DNA from: Sabellastarte sp. h YS-2021
Lineage: Eukaryota > Annelida > Polychaeta > Sabellida > Sabellidae
Direction of reading: 5' to 3'
NCBI GenBank assembly: GCA_964017235.1
Contig: OZ024927.1
Coordinates: 53,201,293-53,265,292 of the forward strand
DNA length: 64,000 nt
Position 1 is the stretch's first letter; each line of letters begins with the position of its first letter. Below, piece by piece: positions 31,171-42,338 of this stretch. The translations under genes were made by a program, and so were the position numbers. The notes under the pieces are model-generated. The model was not told the origin of the DNA. It saw nothing but the letters and a program-made list of their open reading frames with translations, and ran no database searches.

Positions 31171-32920
31171 CATGGAGATTAGGTTTGTCAGATTTCTGTG
31201 AGGGACCTGATTGAAGGGCTGTGTTAACAGGTTGGGCAAGGAAGGCAGGCTCAGTGGGATCTGACTGGCCATGGTCACTATGCCCCCAAAACCAAGGCAT
31301 GTTGGGCCACCCCAGAGCAAGCAGAATGATTCTGTTGCGTGGGGAGTCCTGTAACTTATCCACTTTGCCCAAGATGGCTGCTGCAGGGAAGGCATATGTA
31401 TCCAGATCCTCCCATGGCAGACTGAGTGCATCCACTGCTGTAGCCAGATCTGGTACCGGTGACACAGAGGTAACTTGTTGAACCTCGTGGCAAATAGGTC
31501 TATTTGAGGCCAGTGCCACCTGCTGCATATTGTTTGGAAGACCTCTGGAAGGAGAGACCATTCTGTTTGGATGGTCTGGCCTAGTCTGGATAGCTTGTCT
31601 GTTACCACGTTCAGCCGGCCTGGAATGTGTCAGGCTTTGAGAGTTACTTGCTTCCTGGTACACCAGGTCAAGATTCTCCATAGTAGGGCACAGTGGGCCC
31701 AATCTCATGCCTCCTTCCTTGATTATGTAGGACACTACTGTAGTGTTGTCAGTTGCAACAACTACTATCTTGTCGTTACTGAGGTCTTGGAACTCTTTCA
31801 AGGCTAGAAAGACTGCTTTTAGTTCCAGATAGTTTATATGCAGCTTGCTTTCTGGTAGTGACCAGGACCCTCTTGCGGTGTGTTAGTTTAAGTGAGCACC
31901 CCACCCTTCTTTTGATGCGTCTGTAAATATTTGCAGAGCATGTTTTATTGGCTGTAATGGTTGGCCTGTGAGAACTTTGTCTTCTTTTAGCCACCATTGT
32001 AAGTGGGGGTGCAGGGACCTGGGAATTGGAATCAATTTTTCCAGTGACTCTGGTACCCTCCAGTTGTTTTTGAGATGCCACTGTATGGGTCTCATGTGCA
32101 GTCGGCCTAGGTGAACTTGCTTTTCTGTGGCTGTTAGTAAGCCTATCAGAGACATGAACTGCCGAACCGGACAAGCCGGTAGTGACAGTATTTCTAGTAT
32201 TTTGTCCTGGAGATTCTGCCAATGGTCCGGTATAGGTCAGACCCGACTGGCTCTGAGGTCGAACTGGTAGCCTACAAAATCGTATATTTGTTTTGTTTCC
32301 AGTTCTGACTTTTCCAAATTCACCTGCCAACCTAGTTTTTGGCATATTTTCACTTAGTCTAGATCTTGGGTATGCTGGAGACAAATCTGGTGGGATGTGG
32401 CTCTCACCAACCAGTCTGGTGGATTCTTATACCCTTGTGTATGGCCATCAGTTTTACCTCCTTTGCTACAACAGTGAACTCAAAGGGTGCTGTTGACAGA
32501 CCGAAAGGCAGAGCTTTGAATTGGTATGTCTGACCCTGGACATGAAATCTCAAATATTTCCTGGACTGTTCCTGTATTGATATATGGAAGTAGGCGTCCT
32601 AGAAATCTATTGAGGTGACCCACTCCCCTGGTTGGAGGGATGTCCTGATGGTTTCCGGTGTCTCCATTTTGAATTTCTCCACCTTGAGAAAAATATTCAG
32701 TTTGCTCAGATCTAATATAGGTCTCCACTTGTTGTTGGGCTTTGGGACTAAAAATAGTCGGTTGAAATATCCCAGAGATGTTTGGTTTTGTACTAGTTCC
32801 ACTGCATTTTTGTCTATAAGCTGATGTAATGCCTCCAGCAGGTAGAGGTTCCTGTGGAACAACTTATGACTGTTCGAGACCTTGGGAGTTTTGGCCGGAT
32901 CTGAAAGGGGAGGGTGTAAC
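31001..32920 (-). pseudogene. B2 reverse transcriptase-RNase H-Dam-like region, broken
   Basis: The RT N-terminal and palm part (32862-32599) has RLFLVPKPNNKWRPILDL, KMETPETIRTSLQPGEW and then a stop at the DAY position. RNase H is at 32155-31883 (HALQIFTDASKEGWGAHL) and 31801 onward (VVVATDNTTVVSYI). Dam-like text follows (ICHEVQ, PWEDLDTYAFPAAAIL, LALGWPNMPWFW). The ORF 32384-31776 is the conserved overlapping frame (NIYRRIKRRVGCSLKL), open over RNase H. Confidence 0.8.
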
Positions 32921-33333
32921 TAGTGCTGGGACGAGTTGACGGAAACTCGAGTTGCAACTCGATGGACGATAATTGGGGGACACATCAATCTGCGCTATTG
33001 AAACTCGAGTTTTTTTTGAAAACATCAATACTTTCACCATCTAAGGCTGACACTTAACCAAAACAATAGAAATATCTGAAATTTTCAAAAATATATTGCA
33101 TTTTTACTTTGTTCTGGCTTAAATCAATGAAGATTTAACTTAAATTATATCGCGAAAGCCCATTTCCAAGTCCAAATTTTGACTCATGTACGGTCATGTA
33201 AAATATTTTCGCCATATTGATGGCTAACAAACGAATTACTTTATCCCGAAAATTGCTCGAGTTTAACTCGAGTTCAACTCGCTACTAACAAGTGATACTC
33301 GATCTGCCATTTAAGCTGCCGATCCCACCACTA
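32921..33333. mobile_element. hAT-type MITE with 8-bp target duplication
   Basis: The ends are TAGTGCTGGGACGAG and the near-complement CGATCCCACCACTA. The flanks are GGTGTAAC on both sides (32913-32920 and 33334-33341), the 8-bp duplication typical of hAT elements. It is 413 bp and inner repeats of AACTCGAGTT lie near both ends. It disrupts B2 between RT and gag. Confidence 0.9.
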
Positions 33334-33334
33334 G

Positions 33335-35710
33335 GTGTAACCGTCTTTCAGGATTTGAACTTTTGGACTGACACCCAGATCCAGCCAAGTTTTCCAAAAG
33401 TTTTGAAGTCTCTCCCCTACCGGTAGATTTGTGACAACATTTTTGACATTTGTTACAGGTTTTACACAAGACAACTGAGTGACACAAGAAACACTTTTCA
33501 CATATTTTAATCTGTTCTCTTTGACATAACCTGCTGACCCGGGACTTAATTCTCTCTTTTGGGAATGCCCGGGCACAGAATGAACAGAAGGTACATGACA
33601 GTTTACACTTAAAAAAAAGTGTCTTTTGTCTGTTTTGATCTGAGGCTCCCGGCCTGCAGTCGTGCCTGGAACTTGGTTACACAGTAATTGTTATTTATAC
33701 GACTGCTGGCCCTTGGCTGGTTGCGAGGTGTAGGTTGAAGAACGACTCTTTCCTTTCTTAAACTGTCTCCTACTGATGTTTTTCCAGGCCGGTTTCTAAG
33801 GCTTAGCCTCAGTTCTGACCTCTTATCTGACCTCTCATAGTGGTGGTACTGACCCTTACTACGTACAGCACTGGAGTGTCCCTTGGACTCGAAGTGGGCA
33901 ATGTCTTCTTCAGCTTTTCTTATAACTGAGTCTGGGAAAAGTGTGTTGATATGTAGAGGTCCTGTTCTGAGTGCATTTAAAGTGTGGGTTTAATGCCAGT
34001 TCTGAGGTGACTCAAGTGTGCATCCCTGCGGGCCAGAGTGATGTTACCATGGAGATGGAAACAAAGTCTGACAGATGCTCCATGGTTTTGACTGCTGCTT
34101 GTGTGATGCTGGCATTAAAATCCATTAAGTACTGCAACTCATCAGCAGCTGAGGAACTCTTGTGAGAAGACTTTCCCTTACTTTCTGACCTCAGGGTTTT
34201 CAGCTGATCCTGCATGTTCTGTTGGACCTTAAACAAACACTGGTTGAAGCTGGCTGCTTGATTACATATAACTGTTGCCTCTCTAGCTGATCTCTCCCAT
34301 TTGCACAAAGTTTCATGTGATATCCTGCGTGAAGCTGATGGGGTTGAAGAAAGTCCAGAGTGTCTGGCAATACAGCTATAACTACTGTTCAGCTTTGTAG
34401 CGTCTGTGCAGCAAGATGAGACGGCTGATGGGTCACTTTGTGGTAGAACAACAGCCTGTACCCCTTGGACTGTGACTTTACACTGTAAAGTTTACAGGTC
34501 TCAGGAACACATCTTTCGACAGGCCACTGGCCTCTGAACCACGGGAGGGATAGCCCTCAACCAAAGTAGTGTTCAATTTCTGCAACTTCTTACATAGCCA
34601 GTCTTCAGTTGGCATCTGTACAGAAACCTTGCCAGGAACTGGAGTCTTGGGTCTTGCAAAGGGGTTGTCCTCAGCAATATCAATGTGTGGTACATGGGAC
34701 CAACCTATAAAGGAACGGATACCTCTCATGGTTTCCCGGTACGTCTGTTCCTGTGACAAAGGTTGATCTTGGGCGACACCAGTAGATTCCTGATCATCTG
34801 ATCCCCCTCTTCAGTATACAAGTCCAATGGGGGTTGGTCGGACAGATCACTACTGGCTTCAGAACTGGAACTAACAGAGCTGTCCCTTCTAGACCTGTGT
34901 AAAGCAGGAGAGTCGGTGTCCTGAATGTCTGAAGGCATGGGTCGGTCGGTAGCAGATGGTCGGTTGGACCGAGGTCGATGCTTGCTGGTTGACAGTTTGA
35001 CTGTAGAGGAGCCGGTACCAGGCTCAGCAGAGGTCAGTCGGGTAGACTGTGCTTTACTGGTCAGCTGATGCTTTGCAGCAGAGGAGCTGGTCCCAGGAAG
35101 CTCTGTAGAAGAGGTTGGTCGGCTGGATTTCGCTTACTGGTCAGCTGATGCTTAGTAGCAGAGGAGCCTGTGGCAGGAAGCATGGTAGCAGTGGTCGGTC
35201 GGTTGGTCTCAGTTTGACTGGTTGGCTGATGCTTTACAGAAGAGAAACCAGATCCAGGAAACTCTATAGAAGCAGGAACCGGTTGAACCGGTCTGATGAA
35301 GGGTTCAGTAGAGTGAGCTGCAGAAGCTGGCGGAGAGTGAGTTGGAGTCACTTTCACATTGGATGAGAAGGTCGGTTCTATAGTCCTGGCCAACAAAAGA
35401 GCTTAAAACCTATTGAATCTGTCGGATCATTTTTCATCAAGTTGAGCAATTTTGTGTCTTTAGAAGGGGTAGATTCAAGCTTCTTGGCTTCCCACTTGTC
35501 TTTCTTTATCTTATAGGAAGGCGTAGAATTGTAAACACTGTTCAGGGGAGAAAGCCATGCATATCTTACATTCAGAATCTGGTTTTTCGACACAGGGATC
35601 CTTACCCTCTCCTTTGTCCCTGCAGCGTGCGCAGACAAGGTGGCTGTCAAAACTAGCCATAACATGGCCGCAAGTTCTCCTTCTTTGGCCAGGAGAAGAC
35701 ATATATAATT
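33335..35710 (-). pseudogene. B2 gag-like region, broken
   Basis: From the N-terminus: a Cys/His cluster at 35700-35560 (CGHVMASFDSHLVCARC, DPCVEKPDSECKIC), close to that of A4. Next is a Ser/Thr-rich repeat region at 35400-34930, whose DNA repeats AGCTGATGCTTTGCAGCAGA-like units. Then PSDIQDTDSPALHRSRRDSS, helical gag segments (34760-34012), and a Cys-rich and PVGERL segment at the RT junction (33576-33345). Frames change several times. Confidence 0.7.
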
Positions 35711-35804
35711 CCTATATATATCGTAGAAACAATAAAAGTTCACTAAAAAAAGAAACTCTCAATATAAATCACAATTTCCAATATCAAAATAAAATCTGTG
35801 TGCA

Positions 35805-36012
35805 CTAGTTCGTACCAAACGAAAAAAGATGCTATGACGTCACTCTGTCTAGACATTAAGGAAGTATGACACGCCATCTTGCGAGTGCACTAGTACTAGG
35901 GACTGGCCGGCGAAAACACAGGACGTCTTTTTCTGACGTTTGGTGGGCCGGTCTGCGCCGACCGGATAAGCAATTGTCCTGCAATTGGATAGGATGTATT
36001 AATGCAATAAAA
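35805..36012 (-). repeat. B2 5' inverted terminal repeat
   Basis: GTTCGTACCAAACGAAAAAA-type text, ACAGGACGTCTTTTTCTGAC and ATTGGATAGGATGTATTAAT, ending GCAATAAAA. A short duplication (CAATTGTCCTGCAATTGG) is unique to this copy. Confidence 0.85.
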
Positions 36013-36258
36013 TGATAGTTTACAATATGCTGCATTCCGAGATCATTGTTTTTGTAGTACTTTAAAAGTGTGGGGGTAAAGAAAACCTACTGCACAGATT
36101 TTTCCAATCAGCAGCCAATAGATTTTACATGTAAATCTATAGCAACATAAGCAGACTGTTTTTGTTTTACTTTTACAATTAAATTAAAGGTAAATACACA
36201 AGTATCTACGAAATCAAATGCACAATTAAACCCCAGGTGCACAGAAAGTCCATTTAGT

Positions 36259-37612
36259 TTAATCTAATCTAATCTACTGCTTTGCAGGCGCAATATCTTC
36301 CCCACTAAGGGGAACTCAGTGCGCTAGTAACAAAAATCACTTCTTATAAGGAGAGTCGAGGGGCGTTCAAGGTCAGTGTACCGGGTTTGTGGGTGGGACC
36401 GAGAGGGAGGGAGACTAAGTTGGGAAGCTAGAGTTGAAAAGGTGCGTTTTGAGGTGTTTCCTGAAAGATGCGACAGAGGGACTGTTTCTTATTTGGAAGG
36501 GGAGAGAGATCCAAAAAACTGGGGCATAGTGACTAAAAGAATTTGAGAAGTGTTTAATTGATTTATGAACTCTATGGTCAAAAGTGGGGGTATGAAGGAA
36601 CTTGAGTTTAGGAGTACTTCGTCTAGTATTTCTAAAGGAAGTGTAGGGGTGGATTAGTTCTCTTAGGTAAACAGGCTGACCTTGGTTGAGGATTTTATAT
36701 GTAATGAGGCCTATTTTGAATTGTACCCTATACCTAACTGGAAGCCAATGGAGTTTTTTCAGTTGAGGGGTGATGTGAGAAAATTTTGAGGAACGGGTGA
36801 TAACCCTGCAGAGTGAGTTTTGCACTAGTTGCAATCTTCTTAGCTCAAAGTCTGTGAGTGATAGAAACAGGGAATTGCAGTAGTCCAATCTGCTGCTGAC
36901 CAAGGCATTGGCTAAAAGAACTGATGTTTTAAGGTCTAGAAGGGGGCGTATTCTGTAGAGGTCTCTTGCATGAGCTCTAGTGGAATTTATGACCTGTGAC
37001 ACATGGTCGGAGAAAGTGAAATTGGAGTCAAACACCACTCCGAGGTTCTTGACACTTTGTGCTGGTGAGACCTGATTACCAAGAATATTGATTGGAAAGT
37101 GAGGAAGGAGTTGTTTACGGTTGTTTTTCGAACCTATCAAAATGAACTCGGTTTTATCAAGGTTGAGTTTTAATTTATTTGTGAACATGAAGTTTTGGAT
37201 GTCGTTTAGGCAATTTTTTAGTTTTTGTACAGAGGAAGAAAAATTTGCTGGAGAGAGTGAAATGTATAGCTGAGTGTCATCGGCGTAGAAATGGTAATTG
37301 ATGCTACTGTGAAATTGAATGATGGAGCTGATTGGGTTGGTGTAAAGGGAAAAAAGAATTGGACCAAGGACGGAGCCCTGGGGGACCCCATGCTGAAGGG
37401 CAACAGGATTTGAGAGTGTGCTGCCTACCTTGACTGTGTCCTTCCCGACAGGGATGATTTGAACCAGCCAAGTGCCAATTCACTGATTCCATAGTAACCA
37501 TTAAGTCTGTCCAGGAGTATAGTGTGATCAATGGTGTCGAAAGCGGCGGAGAGATCTAGGAGGGTGAGGTTTAAGCCCCACTTTTCAGGTCTTCCCAGCG
37601 AAGGGCTCACTG
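36259..37612 (-). mobile_element. L2-type LINE (copy C), 5'-truncated
   Basis: It covers the second half of the RT, the C-terminal region, the 3' UTR and a 3' tail of (AATCT)n at 36260-36277. The 5' end is cut at about 37612, as is usual for LINEs. It is the best preserved of three L2 copies here. Confidence 0.9.
36415..37612 (-). pseudogene. L2-type LINE reverse transcriptase, partial
   Basis: The RT palm is readable: [18 protein letters not shown], then after one frameshift near 37440 [20 protein letters not shown] and [13 protein letters not shown] (catalytic YADD). An uninterrupted 257-aa stretch (37188-36415) covers [60 protein letters not shown] and a terminal LFNSSFPT. This is the classic L2/CR1-like C-terminal region. 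The endonuclease and the start of RT are missing. Confidence 0.9.
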
Positions 37613-37624
37613 AGATTACAATGG

Positions 37625-38125
37625 ATGATTTTGGTATGTCTCAAATACGGCAGGTGAACACACTTTGACAGTGCCAAAGTTAAAGGTCACACCATGATGC
37701 ACATCTACAACTCCTAAGCCAATGTCCCCGCCAAGTATCAACTTACCGCACTTTAGGGTTTCAGAGATATTGCCCAGACAAAAGATCAAAGATACAAATC
37801 AAGGTCACATCATGACGTTGCACACCTACAACCCCCAACCAATGTCCATACCAAGTATAAACTTCCTATACCTTACGGTTGCCAAGATATAGCCTGGACA
37901 AGATATTATAGGTTAGGGTCACAATGGAAAGGTCAAATCAAGGTCATGCCATGATGTTGCACACCTACACTCCCTAACCAATGTCCCTACCCATTATCAA
38001 CTTTCTGCACCTTACAGTTTCTGAGATACAGCCCAGACAAACTTTTTCCCGAATACCACCTGCCCATCTAGACACTGGGTGAAAAATAATACCCCGACAT
38101 CCCTTAAGGATTGTGGGGTAATAAA
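37625..38125 (-). repeat. Element Y, inverted copy with cap
   Basis: In reverse complement it begins with a palindrome like that at 17786 (TTACCCCACAATCCTTAAGG), then GATGGGCAGG and four repeat units (GTCTGGGCTGTATCTCAGAA, GTAGGGACATTGGTTAGG). Its far end abuts the truncated 5' end of L2 copy C. Confidence 0.8.
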
Positions 38126-38150
38126 ACCAGCCGCATTACATCAATACAAT

Positions 38151-38285
38151 TTAATTGCCATTCTTTTTACCAAGAGATAGTCTATCTGTTTTAAATCGAC
38201 TTGAAACTTTTGAACATTGTGTTGATGGTTCAAACTGTGTAGCTTCATCATCACATATGATTGTTTCTTCCTCTTCTTTCTGACT
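38151..38285 (-). CDS. Host-like gene, probable terminal exon (E3)
   Basis: A 135-nt exon in phase 0: SQKEEEETIICDDEATQFEP then STQCSKVSSRFKTDRLSLGK and KNGN stop. The acceptor is TTTTTGTAG|AG. The acidic/Lys-rich composition is not that of a transposon protein. It joins in phase with the 54450-54610 exon if that exon uses its GC donor. The C-terminal VSSRFKTDR could be a short functional motif. Product not identified. It could also be a chance open stretch, but the splice signals and phase agreement argue against that. Confidence 0.55.
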   Translation of the reverse strand, partial: SQKEEEETIICDDEATQFEPSTQCSKVSSRFKTDRLSLGKKNGN

Positions 38286-38616
38286 CTACAAAAATAAAAA
38301 ATAGCGCAGCATCAGACATGCCTGTTTAAACAGCTTGGGGAAATACTGTTGGATGCTATTAAATAGAGCAGAGATAAAATTAGCATCAGAGATGGCCATA
38401 CCCCAAATACTTTGGAAATAGTTGTCAATACCATAAGATATTGAAGAAATGAAACAGTACAAAATAAACAATGTAAATAGTGTCAGTTATATAATAGGCC
38501 AAATAATGTCTCTTAAGTGAAGAAATTACATTTAAGCGAGAGGAAATGTATGTAAAAATAAAGTATTAAAACAACACAATTTAATAGCAAGATGACAGCA
38601 TTAATCAGTAAACTAG

Positions 38617-38700
38617 AAAATTTATTAAGTAAATTAAATTTTTATTAGTTGACACATTACTGAGTGGACAAATGCATTTGCCCAGCACACTGCCACTCTC
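38617..38700 (-). mobile_element. DIRS family B-type 3' outer edge, isolated
   Basis: AAATTTATTAAGTAAATTAA then ATTTTTATTAGTTGACACAT is the AT-rich 3' edge. The following AGTGGACAAATGCATTTGCC matches the B1 subfamily terminus. The rest of that element is absent or replaced by the gag fragment that follows. Confidence 0.6.
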
Positions 38701-39637
38701 ACCAAATGCTAGATAAACCATCATGAGCTGGGCTCTGGTTGGGGCCAGTATGGCGATAAGTTCATCTACTGAACTTAACCTTCAGTTCTGGTACCAGTCT
38801 AGAATGTTGCATTGTGGCACTCCATGCTTCACTGACTTTTACTATAAAAGCCAGGTTGCATTTGAATTTGGCGCCACACTCTCAATATACATGTTGAAAA
38901 TTTGAACTGAGCTACCGTATTGTTTTGTATTTTACTTTACATTTTAATCAATTTTATTTTACATTTTATTCTTATTGCTCAGTTTACGACGCCTAAGGTG
39001 TTTCATTGTTCTAAATGTGGTTTACAGCATCCGCGACCAGTGTGGAAGAAATGCCAGTATGAAGGGGAGTCCTTGTCCGGTGATGTGGAGTGGCTGCACC
39101 CCCCTCCACGGAATCAGGCAGTAGTACTAGTTTTCCAACAGATTCTGCTGCAATTAGGGGACAAGATGGATCTGATGGATTGGAGGGTGCAGCGGACGGA
39201 AGCAGCACAGGGACAGGGAACCCCACAGGCAAGTTCTTCATCTATTACTCCCCACAGTTCCTCTAGTCCAAACGTATTGAGCCACGGTGTCGATACAGAA
39301 TGTACGGTAGAGAGTGTGGTCATCTCACTGGGTTATCTCAGAAACAATGAGTCAGTCCAAGTGAAAGTTGATAAGAGACTGTCAGAATTAGCACTGTTAA
39401 ATGAATCCGCTACAAAAGGTAGATCGAAGTCCCAACGTGGGGGTCCTGGGGATGTTACGGTGAAAAGAGTAGTAGATTGGCCACAGAATTTTATACTCAC
39501 TGGGAGTCGTAAAGTCAGACCAAGTTACGATGATCTAACAATGTCTCAGTGGGTTTCCGGCTTCGTGAGAGGTATCCAAGAAGAGAAGTCAGAGGCAGCC
39601 AAATCTTCTATGCTTGACTATCTAGGTAACCTCATGC
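38700..39637 (+). mobile_element. Gag-bearing fragment of another retrotransposon (element D)
   Basis: A plus-strand ORF runs 38920-39681. The convincing part starts near 38983, after an acceptor-like CTTATTGCTCAG, with VFHCSKCGLQHPRPVWKKC, a Cys-type zinc motif. Later VDWPQNFILTGSRK and YDDLTMSQWVSGFVRGIQEE then MLDYLGNLM resemble the N-terminal gag domain of invertebrate retroelements. At 39638 it runs into B3 antisense sequence, so the last 14 residues are not its own. A TATA-like CTATAAAAG at 38842 precedes it. Identity of the element is uncertain. Confidence 0.55.
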
Positions 39638-40400
39638 CTCCCTGGAAAGCCTTGGAAGCCACAAAGGGCCTAACATCATGAGATCTAACTTGATGTAAGT
39701 TCTGAGCTTCTTCATCTGAGAGCTGGTTGCACAACACCGCGCCAAGTAGTAACGTAAAGCTCTTACTGGACAGTGATTTGTCTTCCGTAAGAGACAAAGA
39801 AGGAGCCAAAACTGGGATAACCACCGGGGCCACACACGCTGGACCATCCCTAGCTAGTTGATTGTTGGATAAGAAACTGGGTGATGGGTACAGAGAGACC
39901 TGATTCCAGTTTTCTCGATGTCTGATGTTTTTATTTAGCCAGGCATGAATCTCACTGCGTCTCTTGCCTGAGCCCAAAACAAAAAGAAAGGCCGTCTTAA
40001 AAGTCAAGTGTTTAAGAGAAGCCTTTCGGATGGGTTCAAAAGGAGCCTTAGTCAACTGGTGAAGGACCAGTGAAAGCTTCCAGGTGGGCACTCCCCGCAT
40101 TCCTTTTGGTTTATCTCTATGAAAACTGTCCCACAAATGAGTTAAGTTTTCATCCTTGCTAATATTTAACCTATCATTGCCCACCATGCCTGCAATGGCC
40201 GTCCAATAGCCTTCAATGGTGCTAGGTTGCAGATTTCTCTCTTTGAAAAGATACAACAGAAAATCCGCAATCTGGTTTACAGAGGGCGACCTGAAGTCCA
40301 CCTTGTTTGTGTCACACCATTTGACAAACATGGCCCACTTTGACTTGTAAATGGCTCTGGTTGAGAGTCTCTGAGGAGCCTCAATTCTTGCTGCCAGAGA
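39638..40400 (-). pseudogene. B3 tyrosine recombinase, C-terminally truncated
   Basis: The ORF 40331-39618 has FVKWCDTNKVDFRSPSVNQI, LNLQPSTIEGYW-like text and FVLGSGKRRSEIHAWLNKN, then HQVRSHDVRPFVASKAFQGG. Both active-site Arg positions are kept. It stops at the junction with element D, so the CHWK and Tyr parts are missing. About 35 codons in the TLDKSL-RALRYYL segment are rearranged. Confidence 0.8.
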
Positions 40401-41364
40401 GCCCTTGTTCTGTTGTCACCAGATTCCCCTGCAGTGGAAGCCTGAAGGGAATCTGAGGTGATAGATTCACCAGGTCCCAAAACCAAGGCATGTTGGGCAA
40501 CCCTGGAGCAATTAGAATCATTCTGCGACAGCCTTGATCCATCACTTTGGAGATCACCTTGGTGAGCAGGGAGACTGGAGGGAAATGCATAAGCTTCTAG
40601 ACTCTCCCATGGAAGACTCAGGGCGTCTACTGCCCAGGTTGTCGGATCCGGCACCGGTGATACAATCTTGGGGAGTTTGTGATTGAACCAGGTTGCAAAC
40701 GTGCTCCAGATGGGACATGAGGAAGGTCCCATCTGGAGCACAAGAGACTGAACACCTGCTGAGATAGGGACCACTCTGTTTGGATCACCTGATTGTGCCT
40801 GGACAACTTGTCTGCTATCATATTCAACCGACCTGGAATGTGCCAAGCCCTCAGAACTATTCCTCTGGGGTGACACCAGGACAGAAGTCTCCAGAGGAGG
40901 ACACAAAGAGAGCCTGATCTCATACCGCCCTTCTTGTTGATGTAGGAAACCATAGTTGTGTTGTCCGTTGCTATCAGAACAATCTGGTCCCTGCAAAGAT
41001 GCTCAAAACTCTTGAGGGCCAGGAAAACTGCTCCAAAAAGTTGATGTGGAGGAGACTTTCTGGGTCTGACCAAACACCTCTTGCAGTGGAGTCCCCTAAG
41101 TGTGTGCCCCAACCTTCGTTTGAGACGTCTGTAAATATTTGTGGAGCGTGTTGAAGGGGATGTAACTGTTGGCCCCGAAGAACATTGCTCTCGTAATCCA
41201 GATGTGGATGGAGAAAAAGGAATGACCTTTTCCAGACTCTCGGGAACATGCCAGTGACGCTTCAGATGCCAGTGAATGGTCGCATGTGAAGGCGATCTGA
41301 CCACACCTGTTTCTCTGTTGCTGTCAGAAGCCCTATCAGAGACATGAATTGTCTGACTGTGCAA
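40381..41364 (-). pseudogene. B3 RNase H and Dam-like region
   Basis: RNase H text (PQIFTDVSNEGWGTHLGDS near 41150, then LIATDNTTMVSYINKKGG near 40965) and Dam-like text (FATWFNHKLPKIVSPVPDP, ALSLPWESLEAYAFP, APGLPNMPWFWDLVN). A duplicated GTCCCATCTGGAGCACA segment near 40705-40745 is also found in B1. Confidence 0.8.
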
Positions 41365-41811
41365 TAGTTCCGGGCCTTGATGAAATTAAGCTTTTGTAGT
41401 AGGGATGTCCAGCTGTCCCGAGTGGGAACCTGACCTGCACCTTGCTGTGATTCTCTTTTCTCATAAGGTCTGTATCTAGCACTACCCCTCCCACTGGAGC
41501 GCTGTGAGGCGCCCGGACCGGGCCCTGGAGCAACTCCAGCTGACTCAAGTTTGGTGATATCCTGTTCTGCAGTGGCCAAAACAGAGTCGGGGAAAAGACC
41601 ATGCCCAAACATGGGGGCATTCCTAAGCAAATTCCAAGTATCAGGTTTAACAAATAAGCTATCAGCCAAGTGTTTCAAAGCTGTTCCCATAGCTACTGAT
41701 ACGTTCTGATGAAAGGCAACATAGTCCTTGATATCCTTGAGAGCTTCCGAGACATCTTTGGGAGCCTTACCCTTTAGTTTTGAAAGGAGTAAAGCCACAT
41801 TAGCTGAAATT
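41336..41811 (-). pseudogene. B3 gag C-terminal part fused to RT-RNase H connection by deletion
   Basis: One ORF (41798-41262) begins with gag helices (GKAPKDVSEALKDIKDYVAF, LFPDSVLATAEQDITKL), passes an RG-rich part (SSGRGSARYRPYEKRESQQG) and goes straight to TVRQFMSLIGLLTATEKQV of the RT connection. The whole RT palm is deleted in frame. The left edge is cut by A3. Confidence 0.8.
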
Positions 41812-42049
41812 TGAAAATTTTAATTACTTAAATGTAGCTTTTATAAGCTACAAGCTTACCATGTGGGACTGTATGCTGTTCTCGGATGGCTGCAAGGCAT
41901 CAGGCCAATGAAAAATAGACATTTATATTTGGCCATAGCCTCAAGTTGTCCTCTCGTAGTACACTACGCAACTTCTTCCTACTTTCTCATTGCAATTTTA
42001 AAACCTTACCCCTCAGCTGTAATAAAGCGGGGAGGCAGGGTGTGACTCT

Positions 42050-42155
42050 TCTCAGTCCCACATGGTAAGCTTGTAGCTTATAAAAGCTAAGTAACTAAAA
42101 TTTTCAATTTTGTTGCACTACAATAGCTTACCATGTGGGACTGTATGCTGAATCC
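42050..42155. repeat. A3 internal complementary region
   Basis: CAGTCCCACATGGTAAGCTT, AAAATTTTCAATTTTGTTGC and TAGCTTACCATGTGGGACTG, as in A1 and A4, with a small deletion (AAAGCTAAGTAACTAAAA). Confidence 0.85.
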
Positions 42156-42338
42156 AACTGCACGGTGGAGGGATTACAGCTGAGACTGGAAGATATGTCA
42201 ATTTTTCTTAGATTTTGAAGTAATAGATTAAAATGTTTGAAAGTACCAGTCTGAGTCCCATTTACTGTGCCCCAATCCCGAAGACCGGGCCTATAAAGAG
42301 CCAAAAACCAGAATATATTGAATGACAGTGGTAAAAAC

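Larger units (their letters stand above)
30016..36012 (-). mobile_element. DIRS-type retrotransposon B2 (family B), degraded
   Basis: The order on the minus strand is 5' ITR (35805-36012), gag, RT, RNase H, Dam-like, YR, then only about 40 bp of the 3' outer edge (GCAAATTTAATAAATTAAAT). The ICR and the inner 3' ITR are missing, so the copy could not rebuild its ends. A hAT MITE interrupts it at 32921-33333. Several stops and frameshifts are present. Confidence 0.88.
39638..41811 (-). mobile_element. DIRS-type retrotransposon B3 (family B), main part
   Basis: It holds YR, Dam-like, RNase H and part of gag; the 3' end is lost at the junction with element D. RT is deleted. The gag piece ends at 41811, exactly where A3 begins, and the 5' part appears to continue at 52190-53959, so A3 sits inside B3. 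Confidence 0.8.

Noticed and set aside
36415..37188. L2 ORF as a host gene
   Set aside because: [14 protein letters not shown] and the LDYCNSL-type C-terminal motifs identify a LINE RT, and the 3' (AATCT)n tail confirms it.
38920..38982. Hydrophobic N-terminus (MFCILLYILINFIL) read as a signal peptide
   Set aside because: The AT-rich leader ends at an acceptor-like TTATTGCTCAG; it is more likely UTR or intron before the zinc-motif part.
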